From positions 1-14,544 of the forward strand of contig JAGAJD010000207.1 of NCBI GenBank assembly GCA_017626275.1: a stretch of DNA of 14,544 nt. The letters are read 5' to 3'. This stretch comes from Lachnospira sp. (GTDB lineage Bacteria; Bacillota; Clostridia; Lachnospirales; Lachnospiraceae). The stretch's first letter is position 1. Every line of letters starts with the position of its first letter. Below are positions 7,125 to 14,544 of this stretch, piece by piece. Both the position numbers and the translations under genes were made by a program. The notes beneath the pieces were generated by a model, which was not told the DNA's origin, searched no databases, and saw nothing but the letters and a program-made list of their open reading frames with translations.

Positions 7125-9119
7125 ATGGATCATTTTAAGCTGGTATCGGAATATGCTCCGACAGGAGATCAGCCGCAGGCGATTGAGAAGCTTGCAAAGG
7201 GCTTTGAGGAGGGCAATCAGTTTGAGACGCTGGTTGGTGTTACAGGCTCAGGTAAGACTTTTACAATGGCAAATATTATTGAACGTGTACAGAAACCAAC
7301 TTTGATTATTTCGCATAATAAGACGCTGGCGGCACAGTTGTATGGTGAGATGAAGGAATTTTTCCCGGAAAATGCAGTTGAGTACTTTGTGTCATACTAT
7401 GATTATTATCAGCCGGAGGCCTATGTACCGTCGAGTGATACTTATATTGCTAAGGATTCGGCGATTAATGATGAGATTGATAAGCTGCGCCATTCTGCAA
7501 CAGCGGCTCTTTCGGAGAGAAGAGATGTTATTATTGTGGCATCTGTCTCATGTATTTACGGGCTTGGTGCGCCGGTCGACTATCAGAACATGGTTATTTC
7601 ATTGCGTCCGGGAATGGAGAAGGACAGAGATGATGTGATTAGAAAGCTGATAGATATTCAATATTTGAGAAGTGACACGGATTTTAAGCGAGGAACCTTC
7701 AGAGTGCGTGGTGATGTTATTGAGATTTATCCGGCTGCTTCAAGCGGAGATGCCTTTCGTGTGGAATTTTTCGGTGATGAAGTGGATAGAATAACACAGA
7801 TTGATGCGCTTACAGGTGAAGTGAAAATGCTGTTAGACCACGTTGCTATTTTTCCAAATTCACATTATGTAGTAGAGAAAGAAAAGATGAATCAGGCGAT
7901 AGAGAATATCAGGGCAGAGCTTGAGGAGCGTGTGAAATTTTTTAAGAGCGAGGATAAGCTTATTGAGGCACAGCGCATTGAGGAGAGAACAAATTTTGAT
8001 ATTGAGATGATGCAGGAGACAGGCTTTTGTTCAGGAATCGAGAATTATTCAAGGCATCTTGCAGGGCTTCCGGCGGGAGTTCCTCCGTATACGCTTATGG
8101 ATTATTTTCCTGATGATTTTCTCATTATTGTGGACGAGTCTCATATTACGATACCTCAGATTAGAGGAATGTATGCGGGAGACCAGTCGAGAAAAACAAC
8201 ACTTGTAGATTATGGTTTCCGTCTGCCGTCTGCTAAGGATAACAGACCGCTCAATTTTACGGAATTTGAGAATAAGATTTCACAGATGTTATTTGTGTCT
8301 GCTACACCGTCAGTATATGAGCGGGAACATGAATTGCTGTCTGCGGAGCAGATTATCAGGCCGACCGGACTTCTGGACCCGGAAATCAGTGTGCGTCCGA
8401 TTGACGGGCAGATTGATGACCTTGTATCGGAGATTAATAAGGAGACAGCAAAGCATAACAAGATTCTTGTCACAACGCTTACAAAGCGTATGGCAGAGGA
8501 TCTCACGGACTATTTAAAGGAACTGGGAATCCGTGTGAAATATCTTCACGCTGATATTGATACTCTTGAGAGACAGAAGATTATCCGTGATATGCGCCTC
8601 GACGGATTTGATGTGCTGGTTGGAATTAATCTTCTGCGTGAGGGACTTGATATTCCTGAAATTTCACTTGTAGCGATTCTTGATGCTGATAAAGAGGGCT
8701 TTTTGCGTACAGAGACTTCACTTGTACAGACTATCGGACGTGCGGCACGTAACAGTGAAGGACATGTAATTATGTATGCAGACAAGATTACAGAGTCAAT
8801 GCAGAAGGCTATTGATGAGACGGAGCGCCGCCGCAGGATTCAACAGGAATATAACGAAGCCCATGGAATTACGCCTCAGACGATTCAGAAAGCCGTAAGA
8901 GACCTTATAAGCATTTCAAGGGCAGCAGAGGCGGACGGGGAAACGAACGGTGCGCTGAAAAAAGATTATGAATCAATGAGTATTAAGGAATTGGAAAAAT
9001 TAAAGAAAGAGATTGAGAAGAATATGCATAAGGCGGCTGCAGAGCTTAATTTCGAGGAGGCAGCGGCATTGAGGGATAAGATGATAGAAGTGAATAAGTA
9101 TATTTACGAGAATAAGTGA
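7125..9119 (+). CDS. uvrB: Excinuclease ABC subunit B, UvrB
   Basis: A 664-residue DNA helicase-like protein of normal UvrB length. UvrB receives damaged DNA from UvrA, verifies the lesion and recruits UvrC for incision. Visible motifs are Walker A GVTGSGKT (38-45), the beta-hairpin region [21 protein letters not shown] (starting at residue 91), the DEAD-type box VDESH (D337, E338), motif [10 protein letters not shown], and a C-terminal UVR domain (about 619-664, with [12 protein letters not shown]) that binds UvrC. I chose the ATG at 7125, 6 bases after GGAG (7115-7118). The in-frame ATG at 7113 would consume the ribosome site and add MEIS, absent from typical UvrB starts. uvrA follows after 57 bases with no terminator. 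Confidence 0.98.
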   Translation: MDHFKLVSEYAPTGDQPQAIEKLAKGFEEGNQFETLVGVTGSGKTFTMANIIERVQKPTLIISHNKTLAAQLYGEMKEFFPENAVEYFVSYYDYYQPEAYVPSSDTYIAKDSAINDEIDKLRHSATAALSERRDVIIVASVSCIYGLGAPVDYQNMVISLRPGMEKDRDDVIRKLIDIQYLRSDTDFKRGTFRVRGDVIEIYPAASSGDAFRVEFFGDEVDRITQIDALTGEVKMLLDHVAIFPNSHYVVEKEKMNQAIENIRAELEERVKFFKSEDKLIEAQRIEERTNFDIEMMQETGFCSGIENYSRHLAGLPAGVPPYTLMDYFPDDFLIIVDESHITIPQIRGMYAGDQSRKTTLVDYGFRLPSAKDNRPLNFTEFENKISQMLFVSATPSVYEREHELLSAEQIIRPTGLLDPEISVRPIDGQIDDLVSEINKETAKHNKILVTTLTKRMAEDLTDYLKELGIRVKYLHADIDTLERQKIIRDMRLDGFDVLVGINLLREGLDIPEISLVAILDADKEGFLRTETSLVQTIGRAARNSEGHVIMYADKITESMQKAIDETERRRRIQQEYNEAHGITPQTIQKAVRDLISISRAAEADGETNGALKKDYESMSIKELEKLKKEIEKNMHKAAAELNFEEAAALRDKMIEVNKYIYENK

Positions 9120-9176
9120 TGCATATTATGAGTATACAAATCCGACAGTAATATAAGGAAAGGATAAGAAAATCAG

Positions 9177-12014
9177 ATGGAAAAAGGGAAGTTCAGACAG
9201 TTTATAAAGATTAAGGGGGCCAATGAGCATAACCTTAAAAATATTTCAGTAGATATTCCGAGAAATGAGCTTGTGGTGCTTACGGGGCTTTCAGGTTCGG
9301 GAAAGTCATCTCTTGCGTTTGATACAATTTATGCAGAGGGACAGAGACGCTACATGGAGTCGCTTTCTTCATATGCAAGACAAGTCCTCGGACAGATGGA
9401 AAAGCCAAATGTAGAGAGTATCGAAGGATTATCGCCTGCAATTTCCATTGACCAGAAGTCAACTAACAGAAATCCGCGTTCAACAGTAGGAACTGTTACG
9501 GAAATTTATGATTATTTCAGACTGCTGTATGCAAGAATTGGTATTCCGCACTGCCCGAAATGCGGCAGGGAGATTAAGAAGCAGACTGTGGATCAGATGG
9601 TCGATGTGATTATGCAGCTTCCGGAGAGGACAAAAATCCAGATTCTTGCGCCTGTTGTGAGGGGAAGAAAGGGCGAGCATGTCAAACTTTTTGAGCAGGC
9701 AAAAAAGAGCGGTTATGTTCGTGTGATTGTTGACGGCAATATGTATGAACTGACTGATGAGATTAAGCTTGAGAAAAATAAGAAGCATAATATTGAGATT
9801 GTGGTTGACCGGCTTTCTGTGCGTGACGGAATCCAAAAGAGATTGACCGATTCGATAGAAACAGCGTTAAAGCTTGCGGAAGGTCTTATGACGGTAGATG
9901 TTATTGACGGTGAGCCTATTAATTTCAGTCAGAGCTTTTCATGTCCTGACTGTGAGATAAGCATAGACGAAATTGAGCCGAGAAGCTTTTCATTTAATAA
10001 TCCGTTTGGTGCATGTCCTGACTGCTTTGGATTGGGATATAAGATGGAATTTGATGTAAAGCTGCTGATTCCTGACGAATCCTTAAGCATAGACGAGGGG
10101 GCGATTGCGGCAATGGGCTGGCAGTCGGTAACTGACGAGGGAAGCTTTACAAGAGCAATTATGAAAGCACTTTCAGAGGAGTATAATTTCAGTCTTTCAA
10201 CGCCTTTCAGGGATTATCCTGATGATATAAAGGATATTATTATTAACGGAACGAAAGGCCATTCCGTTAAGGTGCGTTATCGCGGACAGAGAGGCGAGGG
10301 CGTGTATGATATTGCATTTGAAGGTCTTATTAAAAATATGGAAAAACGTTACCGTGAAACAGGTTCGGACACAATGAAGCAGCAGTATGAGGAGTTTATG
10401 CAGATTACGCCTTGCGGTTCATGTAAGGGGCAGCGTTTAAAGCCATCGTCTCTGGCAGTTACGGTAGCTGATAAGAATATTTATGAGATTACGAATCTGT
10501 CTATCGTGAAGCTTCAGGATTTTCTGGAAAATATGAACTTGAAAGAGAGACAGATTGCTATCGGACAGCAGATTTTAAAGGAAATAAAGGCCAGAATACA
10601 GTTTCTCATGGACGTGGGACTTGATTATCTTGCACTTTCGCGTCCGACAGGAACGCTATCAGGCGGTGAGGCGCAGAGAATTCGTCTTGCAACACAGATT
10701 GGTTCAGGACTTGTGGGAGTTGCCTATATTCTTGATGAACCGAGTATCGGACTTCATCAGCGTGACAATGACAAATTGTTAAAAACGCTCACACATTTAA
10801 GAGATTTGGGCAATTCAGTTATTGTTGTGGAGCATGATGAGGATACCATGCTTGCGGCAGACTATATTGTGGATATCGGACCGGGAGCAGGTAAGAACGG
10901 TGGAAATGTTGTCGCAGTCGGAACTGCTGATGATATTATGAGATGCAATGAGTCAATCACAGGTGCATATTTAAGTGGAAGAATTAAGATACCGGTGCCG
11001 GCGGAGCGAAGAAAGCCGACAGGCTGGATTACAGTAAAGGGAGCAAGGGAGAATAATCTTAAAAATGTAGATGTTGATATTCCACTTGGAGTTCTTACGT
11101 GTGTGACAGGTGTGTCAGGCTCAGGAAAAAGTTCACTTGTTAATGAAATTTTGTATAAGCATTTGGCAAAGTCCTTAAACAGGGCGAGATGTATCGCCGG
11201 AAAGCATGATGATATTGTCGGCATTGAGCAGCTTGATAAGGTTATTGATATTGACCAGTCTCCAATTGGCCGTACTCCGCGCTCTAATCCTGCGACATAT
11301 ACGGGCGTATTTGATATGATACGTGATTTGTTTGCTTCAACCTCTGACGCTAAGGAGCGTGGCTACAAGAAAGGCAGATTCAGCTTTAATGTAAAGGGTG
11401 GAAGATGTGAGGCATGTTCGGGTGACGGTATTATTAAGATTGAAATGCATTTTCTGCCTGATGTGTATGTGCCTTGTGAGGTCTGCGAGGGCAAGCGCTA
11501 TAATCGTGAAACGCTTGAGGTTAAGTATAAGGGCAAGAGCATTTTTGATGTGCTTGATATGACGGTGGAGGAAGCTGTCGAGTTTTTCGATAATGTTCCT
11601 ACTATCCGCCGTAAGATTGAAACGCTTAATGACGTCGGATTGTCTTATATTAAGCTTGGTCAGCCGTCAACAGAGCTTTCAGGCGGTGAGGCGCAGCGTA
11701 TCAAGCTTGCAACGGAGCTTTCAAAGAGAAGTACCGGAAAAACGATTTATATATTGGACGAGCCTACGACAGGACTTCATTTTGCGGATGTACACAAGCT
11801 GGTCGATATTCTTCACAAACTGACGAAGAGTGGAAATACAGTTGTTGTAATTGAGCATAATTTAGATGTGATAAAGACTGCCGATTATATTATCGATATG
11901 GGACCTGAGGGCGGCGACCGGGGCGGTACGGTCATTGCAAAGGGAACGCCGGAGGAAGTGGCAAAGGTGAAGGGTTCTTATACAGGACAGTATGTAAAGA
12001 GGTATTTGGAGTAG
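9177..12014 (+). CDS. uvrA: Excinuclease ABC subunit A, UvrA
   Basis: A 945-residue tandem ABC ATPase, full length for UvrA, the damage-sensing subunit that loads UvrB. Walker A motifs lie at GLSGSGKS (37-44) and GVSGSGKS (645-652). Signatures LSGGEAQR occur at 494-501 and 834-841, each followed by a Walker B ([10 protein letters not shown] and [10 protein letters not shown]). Cysteine pairs of the zinc modules are at 256/259 with 280/283 and at 744/747 with 767/770. An additional pair, C126/C129, lies in [20 protein letters not shown] at 9155-9164 precedes the ATG by 12 bases. It is the second gene of the uvrBA operon, and the next gene begins 3 bases after its stop. Nothing is missing or unusual. 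Confidence 0.98.
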   Translation: MEKGKFRQFIKIKGANEHNLKNISVDIPRNELVVLTGLSGSGKSSLAFDTIYAEGQRRYMESLSSYARQVLGQMEKPNVESIEGLSPAISIDQKSTNRNPRSTVGTVTEIYDYFRLLYARIGIPHCPKCGREIKKQTVDQMVDVIMQLPERTKIQILAPVVRGRKGEHVKLFEQAKKSGYVRVIVDGNMYELTDEIKLEKNKKHNIEIVVDRLSVRDGIQKRLTDSIETALKLAEGLMTVDVIDGEPINFSQSFSCPDCEISIDEIEPRSFSFNNPFGACPDCFGLGYKMEFDVKLLIPDESLSIDEGAIAAMGWQSVTDEGSFTRAIMKALSEEYNFSLSTPFRDYPDDIKDIIINGTKGHSVKVRYRGQRGEGVYDIAFEGLIKNMEKRYRETGSDTMKQQYEEFMQITPCGSCKGQRLKPSSLAVTVADKNIYEITNLSIVKLQDFLENMNLKERQIAIGQQILKEIKARIQFLMDVGLDYLALSRPTGTLSGGEAQRIRLATQIGSGLVGVAYILDEPSIGLHQRDNDKLLKTLTHLRDLGNSVIVVEHDEDTMLAADYIVDIGPGAGKNGGNVVAVGTADDIMRCNESITGAYLSGRIKIPVPAERRKPTGWITVKGARENNLKNVDVDIPLGVLTCVTGVSGSGKSSLVNEILYKHLAKSLNRARCIAGKHDDIVGIEQLDKVIDIDQSPIGRTPRSNPATYTGVFDMIRDLFASTSDAKERGYKKGRFSFNVKGGRCEACSGDGIIKIEMHFLPDVYVPCEVCEGKRYNRETLEVKYKGKSIFDVLDMTVEEAVEFFDNVPTIRRKIETLNDVGLSYIKLGQPSTELSGGEAQRIKLATELSKRSTGKTIYILDEPTTGLHFADVHKLVDILHKLTKSGNTVVVIEHNLDVIKTADYIIDMGPEGGDRGGTVIAKGTPEEVAKVKGSYTGQYVKRYLE

Positions 12015-12017
12015 GTT

Positions 12018-12683
12018 ATGAGTATGGTTTGCGGCATTATTTTTGATATGGACGGAGTTATGATTGATTCGGAGAGGCAGTCAAACGAGGGCTGGCTGTG
12101 GGCGGCAAAGCAGCAGAATGTGACTATGCCGATGTGGCTTATTGACAGCTTCAAGGGAGCACCGGCATCATTAAGCTGCCAGTTTTTTGATGATTATTAT
12201 AAAGGAAAGATTGACTATTGGGAAACGAGAGAGCTGCGCTCAGAGTATGTATACCGCTTAAGAGAAAAAGAAGGTATTCCTGTAAAGAAAGGTTTATTTA
12301 CACTGCTTGATTATATTCGCAGGAAGCAGTTAAAATGTGCTGTGGCGACATCTACGCGCAGGGAGAGTGCTGAAAATACGCTGCATACGATTGGAGCATG
12401 GGAGTACCTTGATAAGGTGGTTTATGGAGATTCTGTCGAGCATGGAAAGCCTGAGCCTGACATTTTCTTAATGGCGGCTAAGCAAATCGGGGCAGAACCT
12501 GAAGAATGTATTGTAATCGAGGATAGTATTAATGGAATTAAAGCGGGATACGCTGCCGGAATGAAAGTTGTGCATGTTCCTGATACAATTCAGATTGATG
12601 ATAAGATTCGTGCATTGACATACAGAGTGTGTGAAGATTTGGAAAAGGTTATAGATGTTATTGATGAAATTATTGCAGAGTAA
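12018..12683 (+). CDS. HAD-superfamily phosphatase/phosphomutase-like hydrolase (subfamily IA)
   Basis: A 221-residue HAD hydrolase with all four motifs: DMDGVMIDSE (nucleophile D10, acid D12), VATST (T111), K144 in HGKPEPD, and IEDSINGIKAG (E168, D169). An alpha-helical cap lies at about 20-85. It resembles the beta-phosphoglucomutase/CbbY/GS1-like group, which dephosphorylates sugar phosphates, nucleotides or other small metabolites; the substrate cannot be read from the sequence. It begins 3 bases after uvrA, with its ribosome site GGAG (12008-12011) inside the last uvrA codons, so it is translationally and probably transcriptionally coupled to uvrBA. The ATG at 12018 fits that site better (6 bases) than the ATG at 12024. 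No terminator follows; the guaA promoter starts 5 bases downstream. Confidence 0.9.
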   Translation: MSMVCGIIFDMDGVMIDSERQSNEGWLWAAKQQNVTMPMWLIDSFKGAPASLSCQFFDDYYKGKIDYWETRELRSEYVYRLREKEGIPVKKGLFTLLDYIRRKQLKCAVATSTRRESAENTLHTIGAWEYLDKVVYGDSVEHGKPEPDIFLMAAKQIGAEPEECIVIEDSINGIKAGYAAGMKVVHVPDTIQIDDKIRALTYRVCEDLEKVIDVIDEIIAE

Positions 12684-12687
12684 CAGG

Positions 12688-12716
12688 TTGCCAATATGAA
12701 TTTAGTTTTGTATAAT
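12688..12716 (+). promoter_or_regulatory. Promoter of guaA
   Basis: TTGCCA (12688-12693, five of six) and TATAAT (12711-12716, perfect) are separated by the ideal 17 bases. The start would be near 12723, leaving a leader of about 65 bases. This is the best sigma-A promoter in the window and gives guaA expression independent of the uvrBA unit. Confidence 0.85.
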
Positions 12717-12740
12717 GAAAATATCTGCAGGATAAAGGCG

Positions 12741-12763
12741 CAGTCCTGTTTAAGACAGGATTG
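12741..12763 (+). other. Hairpin in the guaA 5' leader
   Basis: CAGTCCTGT (12741-12749) pairs with ACAGGATTG (12755-12763) over 9 bp with one G-T pair and a 5-base loop. No T-run follows, so it is not a classical terminator. It lies about 12 bases before the ribosome site AAGGAGG (12776-12782). It could stabilise the mRNA or affect initiation. No conserved riboswitch motif is visible. Confidence 0.55.
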
Positions 12764-12788
12764 ACCATGATTTATAAGGAGGAAAACA

Positions 12789-14330
12789 GTGAACAGCGAA
12801 TTAGTATTAGTTCTTGACTTTGGCGGACAGTACAATCAGTTGATTGCAAGACGTGTCAGAGAATGTAATGTGTATGCAGAAGTAATTCCGTATACGACAA
12901 GTCTTGAGGACATTAAGGCTAAGAACCCAAAGGGAATTATATTTACAGGTGGACCAAACAGTGTATACAAAGATGATTCACCGTCTTATGATAAATCAAT
13001 TTTTGAAATCGGAGTTCCGATTCTTGGTATCTGCTACGGCTCACAGCTTATGGCTCATAAGCTTGGCGGTGAGGTTGCTACGGCTCCTGTCAGCGAATAC
13101 GGAAAGACAGAGGTTGAGGTTGATACTTCTTCATTGATTTTTGAAGGTGTAAGCAGTACAACGACAACGTGGATGAGCCATACGGATTATATTGCTAAAG
13201 CACCGCAGGGCTTTAAGATTATCGGACATACGGATAATTGTCCTGTCGCAGCAATGGAAAATGCAGAGCAGAAATTATATGCCGTCCAGTTTCACCCTGA
13301 GGTTATGCATTCAGTAGAGGGACAGAAAATGCTTCACAATTTCCTGTTTAATGTATGTGAGTGCAAGGGCGACTGGAAGATGGATTCTTTCGTAGAGACA
13401 ACTATTGAACAGATTCGTGAGAAGGTAGGCGACGGCAAGGTTCTCTGTGCACTTTCAGGCGGCGTGGATTCTTCTGTGGCAGCAGTGCTTCTTGCAAAGG
13501 CAGTCGGAAAGCAGCTTACATGTGTATTTGTTGATCACGGCTTGCTGCGTAAGAATGAGGGCGATGAGGTTGAAGCTGTATTTGGTCCTGATGGTCCATA
13601 TGATTTAAATTTCATCAGAGTAAACGCTCAGGACAGATTTTACGGCAAGCTCGCAGGAGTTACAGAGCCGGAGGCTAAGAGAAAGATTATCGGTGAAGAA
13701 TTTATCCGTGTGTTTGAAGAGGAAGCAAAGAAGATTGGTGCTGTTGATTATCTTGTTCAGGGAACTATTTACCCTGACGTTATTGAATCAGGACTTGGAA
13801 AGTCTGCAACAATTAAGTCTCATCACAACGTAGGCGGTCTTCCTGATTATGTGGATTTTAAGGAAATTATCGAACCGCTCCGTATGCTGTTTAAGGACGA
13901 GGTTAGAAAAGCAGGCCTGGAGCTTGGCATTCCTGAATATCTTGTTTACCGCCAGCCATTCCCGGGACCGGGACTTGGTATCCGTATTATAGGTGAAGTG
14001 ACGGCAGAAAAGGTAAGAATTGTTCAGGACGCAGATTATATTTACCGTGAGGAGATTGCAAAGGCAGGAGTTGATAAGGGACTCGGACAGTATTTTGCAG
14101 CACTCACAAACATGAGAAGTGTTGGTGTTATGGGCGATGAAAGAACATACGATTACGCCGTTGCACTGCGTGCCGTATGCACTTCTGATTTTATGACAGC
14201 CGACTGCGCCCAGATTCCGTGGGACGTCTTAAGCAAAGTTGCCAATCGAATCGTGAATGAGGTTAAGGGAGTAAACAGGGTAATGTATGACTGCACCTCT
14301 AAACCACCGGCGACGATTGAGTGGGAATAA
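12789..14330 (+). CDS. guaA: GMP synthase (glutamine-hydrolysing)
   Basis: A 513-residue enzyme of standard GuaA length that converts XMP to GMP using ATP and glutamine, the last step of guanine nucleotide synthesis. The N-terminal class I glutamine amidotransferase domain (about 1-190) has the nucleophile C82 in GICYGSQ and the His-Glu pair H169/E171 in VQFHPEV. The ATP-pyrophosphatase domain has its P-loop SGGVDSS at 223-229. The C-terminal dimerisation part carries [14 protein letters not shown] and ends with the highly conserved PPATIEWE. Translation starts at a GTG, 6 bases after a full AAGGAGG (12776-12782). It has its own promoter and terminator. Its extreme 3' end (GAGTGGGAATAA) is a known attachment site for integrative elements in Firmicutes. 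Confidence 0.98.
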   Translation: MNSELVLVLDFGGQYNQLIARRVRECNVYAEVIPYTTSLEDIKAKNPKGIIFTGGPNSVYKDDSPSYDKSIFEIGVPILGICYGSQLMAHKLGGEVATAPVSEYGKTEVEVDTSSLIFEGVSSTTTTWMSHTDYIAKAPQGFKIIGHTDNCPVAAMENAEQKLYAVQFHPEVMHSVEGQKMLHNFLFNVCECKGDWKMDSFVETTIEQIREKVGDGKVLCALSGGVDSSVAAVLLAKAVGKQLTCVFVDHGLLRKNEGDEVEAVFGPDGPYDLNFIRVNAQDRFYGKLAGVTEPEAKRKIIGEEFIRVFEEEAKKIGAVDYLVQGTIYPDVIESGLGKSATIKSHHNVGGLPDYVDFKEIIEPLRMLFKDEVRKAGLELGIPEYLVYRQPFPGPGLGIRIIGEVTAEKVRIVQDADYIYREEIAKAGVDKGLGQYFAALTNMRSVGVMGDERTYDYAVALRAVCTSDFMTADCAQIPWDVLSKVANRIVNEVKGVNRVMYDCTSKPPATIEWE

Positions 14331-14337
14331 TTTTCAA

Positions 14338-14383
14338 AAGCTCGCAAAAGCCTATAAAATGGGCATTTGCGAGCTTGTTTTTT
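14338..14383 (+). terminator. Strong Rho-independent terminator after guaA
   Basis: AAGCTCGCAAA (14338-14348) pairs perfectly with TTTGCGAGCTT (14366-14376). After one mismatch the stem continues with GCCTA and TGGGC, then a loop. A six-T run at 14378-14383 follows. The reverse complement ends in A/T-rich sequence (TTTTGAAAATTATT), so it may also stop - strand transcripts arriving from the right. Confidence 0.93.
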
Positions 14384-14389
14384 GGGCTT

Positions 14390-14410
14390 TGGTACTAAAA
14401 TGGTACTAAA
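14390..14410. repeat. Tandem direct repeat TGGTACTAAA x2, period 11 bp
   Basis: TGGTACTAAA occurs at 14390-14399 and again at 14401-14410, separated by one A. The 11 bp period places both copies on the same face of the helix, as for tandem protein-binding sites. It lies just past the guaA terminator, between guaA and a convergent - strand reading frame. It could be an integrase or excisionase site of an element in guaA, but no integrase is in view. Confidence 0.6.
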
Positions 14411-14436
14411 GTGAGCTGTGCAGTGGATAGTAGTAT

Positions 14437-14544
14437 TTAAGCATGCGGCCATGTGATTTTCCACTCAAAGTATTCGTTTGGAGAAATCTCTCCATTATTT
14501 AATTTCGTTTTCATTTTACACCAGTCTGACAAAAAGTCATTTAC
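14437..14544 (-). CDS. C-terminal fragment of an unrecognised - strand protein (partial)
   Basis: The - strand is open from the window edge to a TAA at 14439-14437, giving 35 residues. They include DFLSDWCKMKTKLNNG and EISPNEYFEWKITWPHA. The composition is protein-like (acidic and aromatic, with a KLNNGEISPNEYFEWK pattern) and recalls the short C-terminal helical tails, SHOCT-like in style (x-DG-x-I-x-EEY), found on many Firmicute regulatory and mobile-element proteins. I do not recognise the family. The gene converges on guaA and may belong to inserted DNA. Because the fragment is short, chance openness cannot be excluded. Confidence 0.55.
   Translation of the reverse strand, partial: VNDFLSDWCKMKTKLNNGEISPNEYFEWKITWPHA

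Noticed and set aside
8210..8517. Paired open frames on both strands inside uvrB
   Set aside because: They are alternate-frame shadows of the conserved UvrB helicase region, with Arg/Ser-rich composition.
12684..12788. Purine riboswitch in front of guaA
   Set aside because: The region is too short after the promoter, and the conserved junction sequences and loop-loop elements of the purine aptamer are absent.
1..14544. CRISPR arrays, tRNA or rRNA genes, insertion sequences
   Set aside because: No regularly spaced repeats, no cloverleaf with a TTCGA-type arm, and no transposase-like frame were seen on either strand by reading; a covariance-model scan was not possible.

Overview
The window reads as a chromosomal segment of a low-to-moderate GC Gram-positive anaerobe of the class Clostridia, most likely a Lachnospiraceae member. 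The grounds are protein style, strong AGGAGG-type ribosome sites, Gram-positive promoters, an ftsEX-M23-S41-uvrBA order close to other Firmicutes, and a candidate Gram-positive LexA box. The family-level placement is an inference. Every confident gene lies on the + strand; only a fragment at the right edge is on the - strand. No gene-free stretch exceeds about 200 bases.

Layout: (1) 1-333, the tail of a UgpC/MsmK-type sugar ABC transporter ATPase and its terminator. (2) 393-3134, a three-gene unit: a PucR/CdaR-type regulator, ftsE and ftsX, ended by a hairpin. (3) 3199-5807, a secreted coiled-coil M23 peptidoglycan hydrolase and a membrane-anchored PDZ/S41 protease, ended by a strong terminator. 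Units 2 and 3 together look like a cell-wall hydrolysis module: FtsEX is the ATP-driven transmembrane switch, the coiled-coil hydrolase its probable effector, and the S41 protease a possible processing or turnover factor. (4) 5953-7032, a decayed M20 amidohydrolase (AbgB-like) with two inferred internal deletions and two frame breaks. (5) 7036-12683, a candidate SOS-controlled uvrB-uvrA nucleotide excision repair operon with a HAD-family phosphatase gene 3 bases behind uvrA. (6) 12688-14383, guaA (GMP synthase) with its own near-consensus promoter, a leader hairpin and a strong terminator. (7) 14384-14544, a tandem 10-mer repeat and the C-terminus of an unrecognised - strand protein, a candidate edge of a mobile element, since the 3' end of guaA is a known integration site.

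Most of the window is conserved housekeeping content and I see no clear new multi-gene system. The points most worth a second look are the regulator tied to ftsEX, the adjacent catalytically complete M23 hydrolase, the multi-lesion pseudogene, the LexA box touching the uvrB promoter, and the possible island junction behind guaA.
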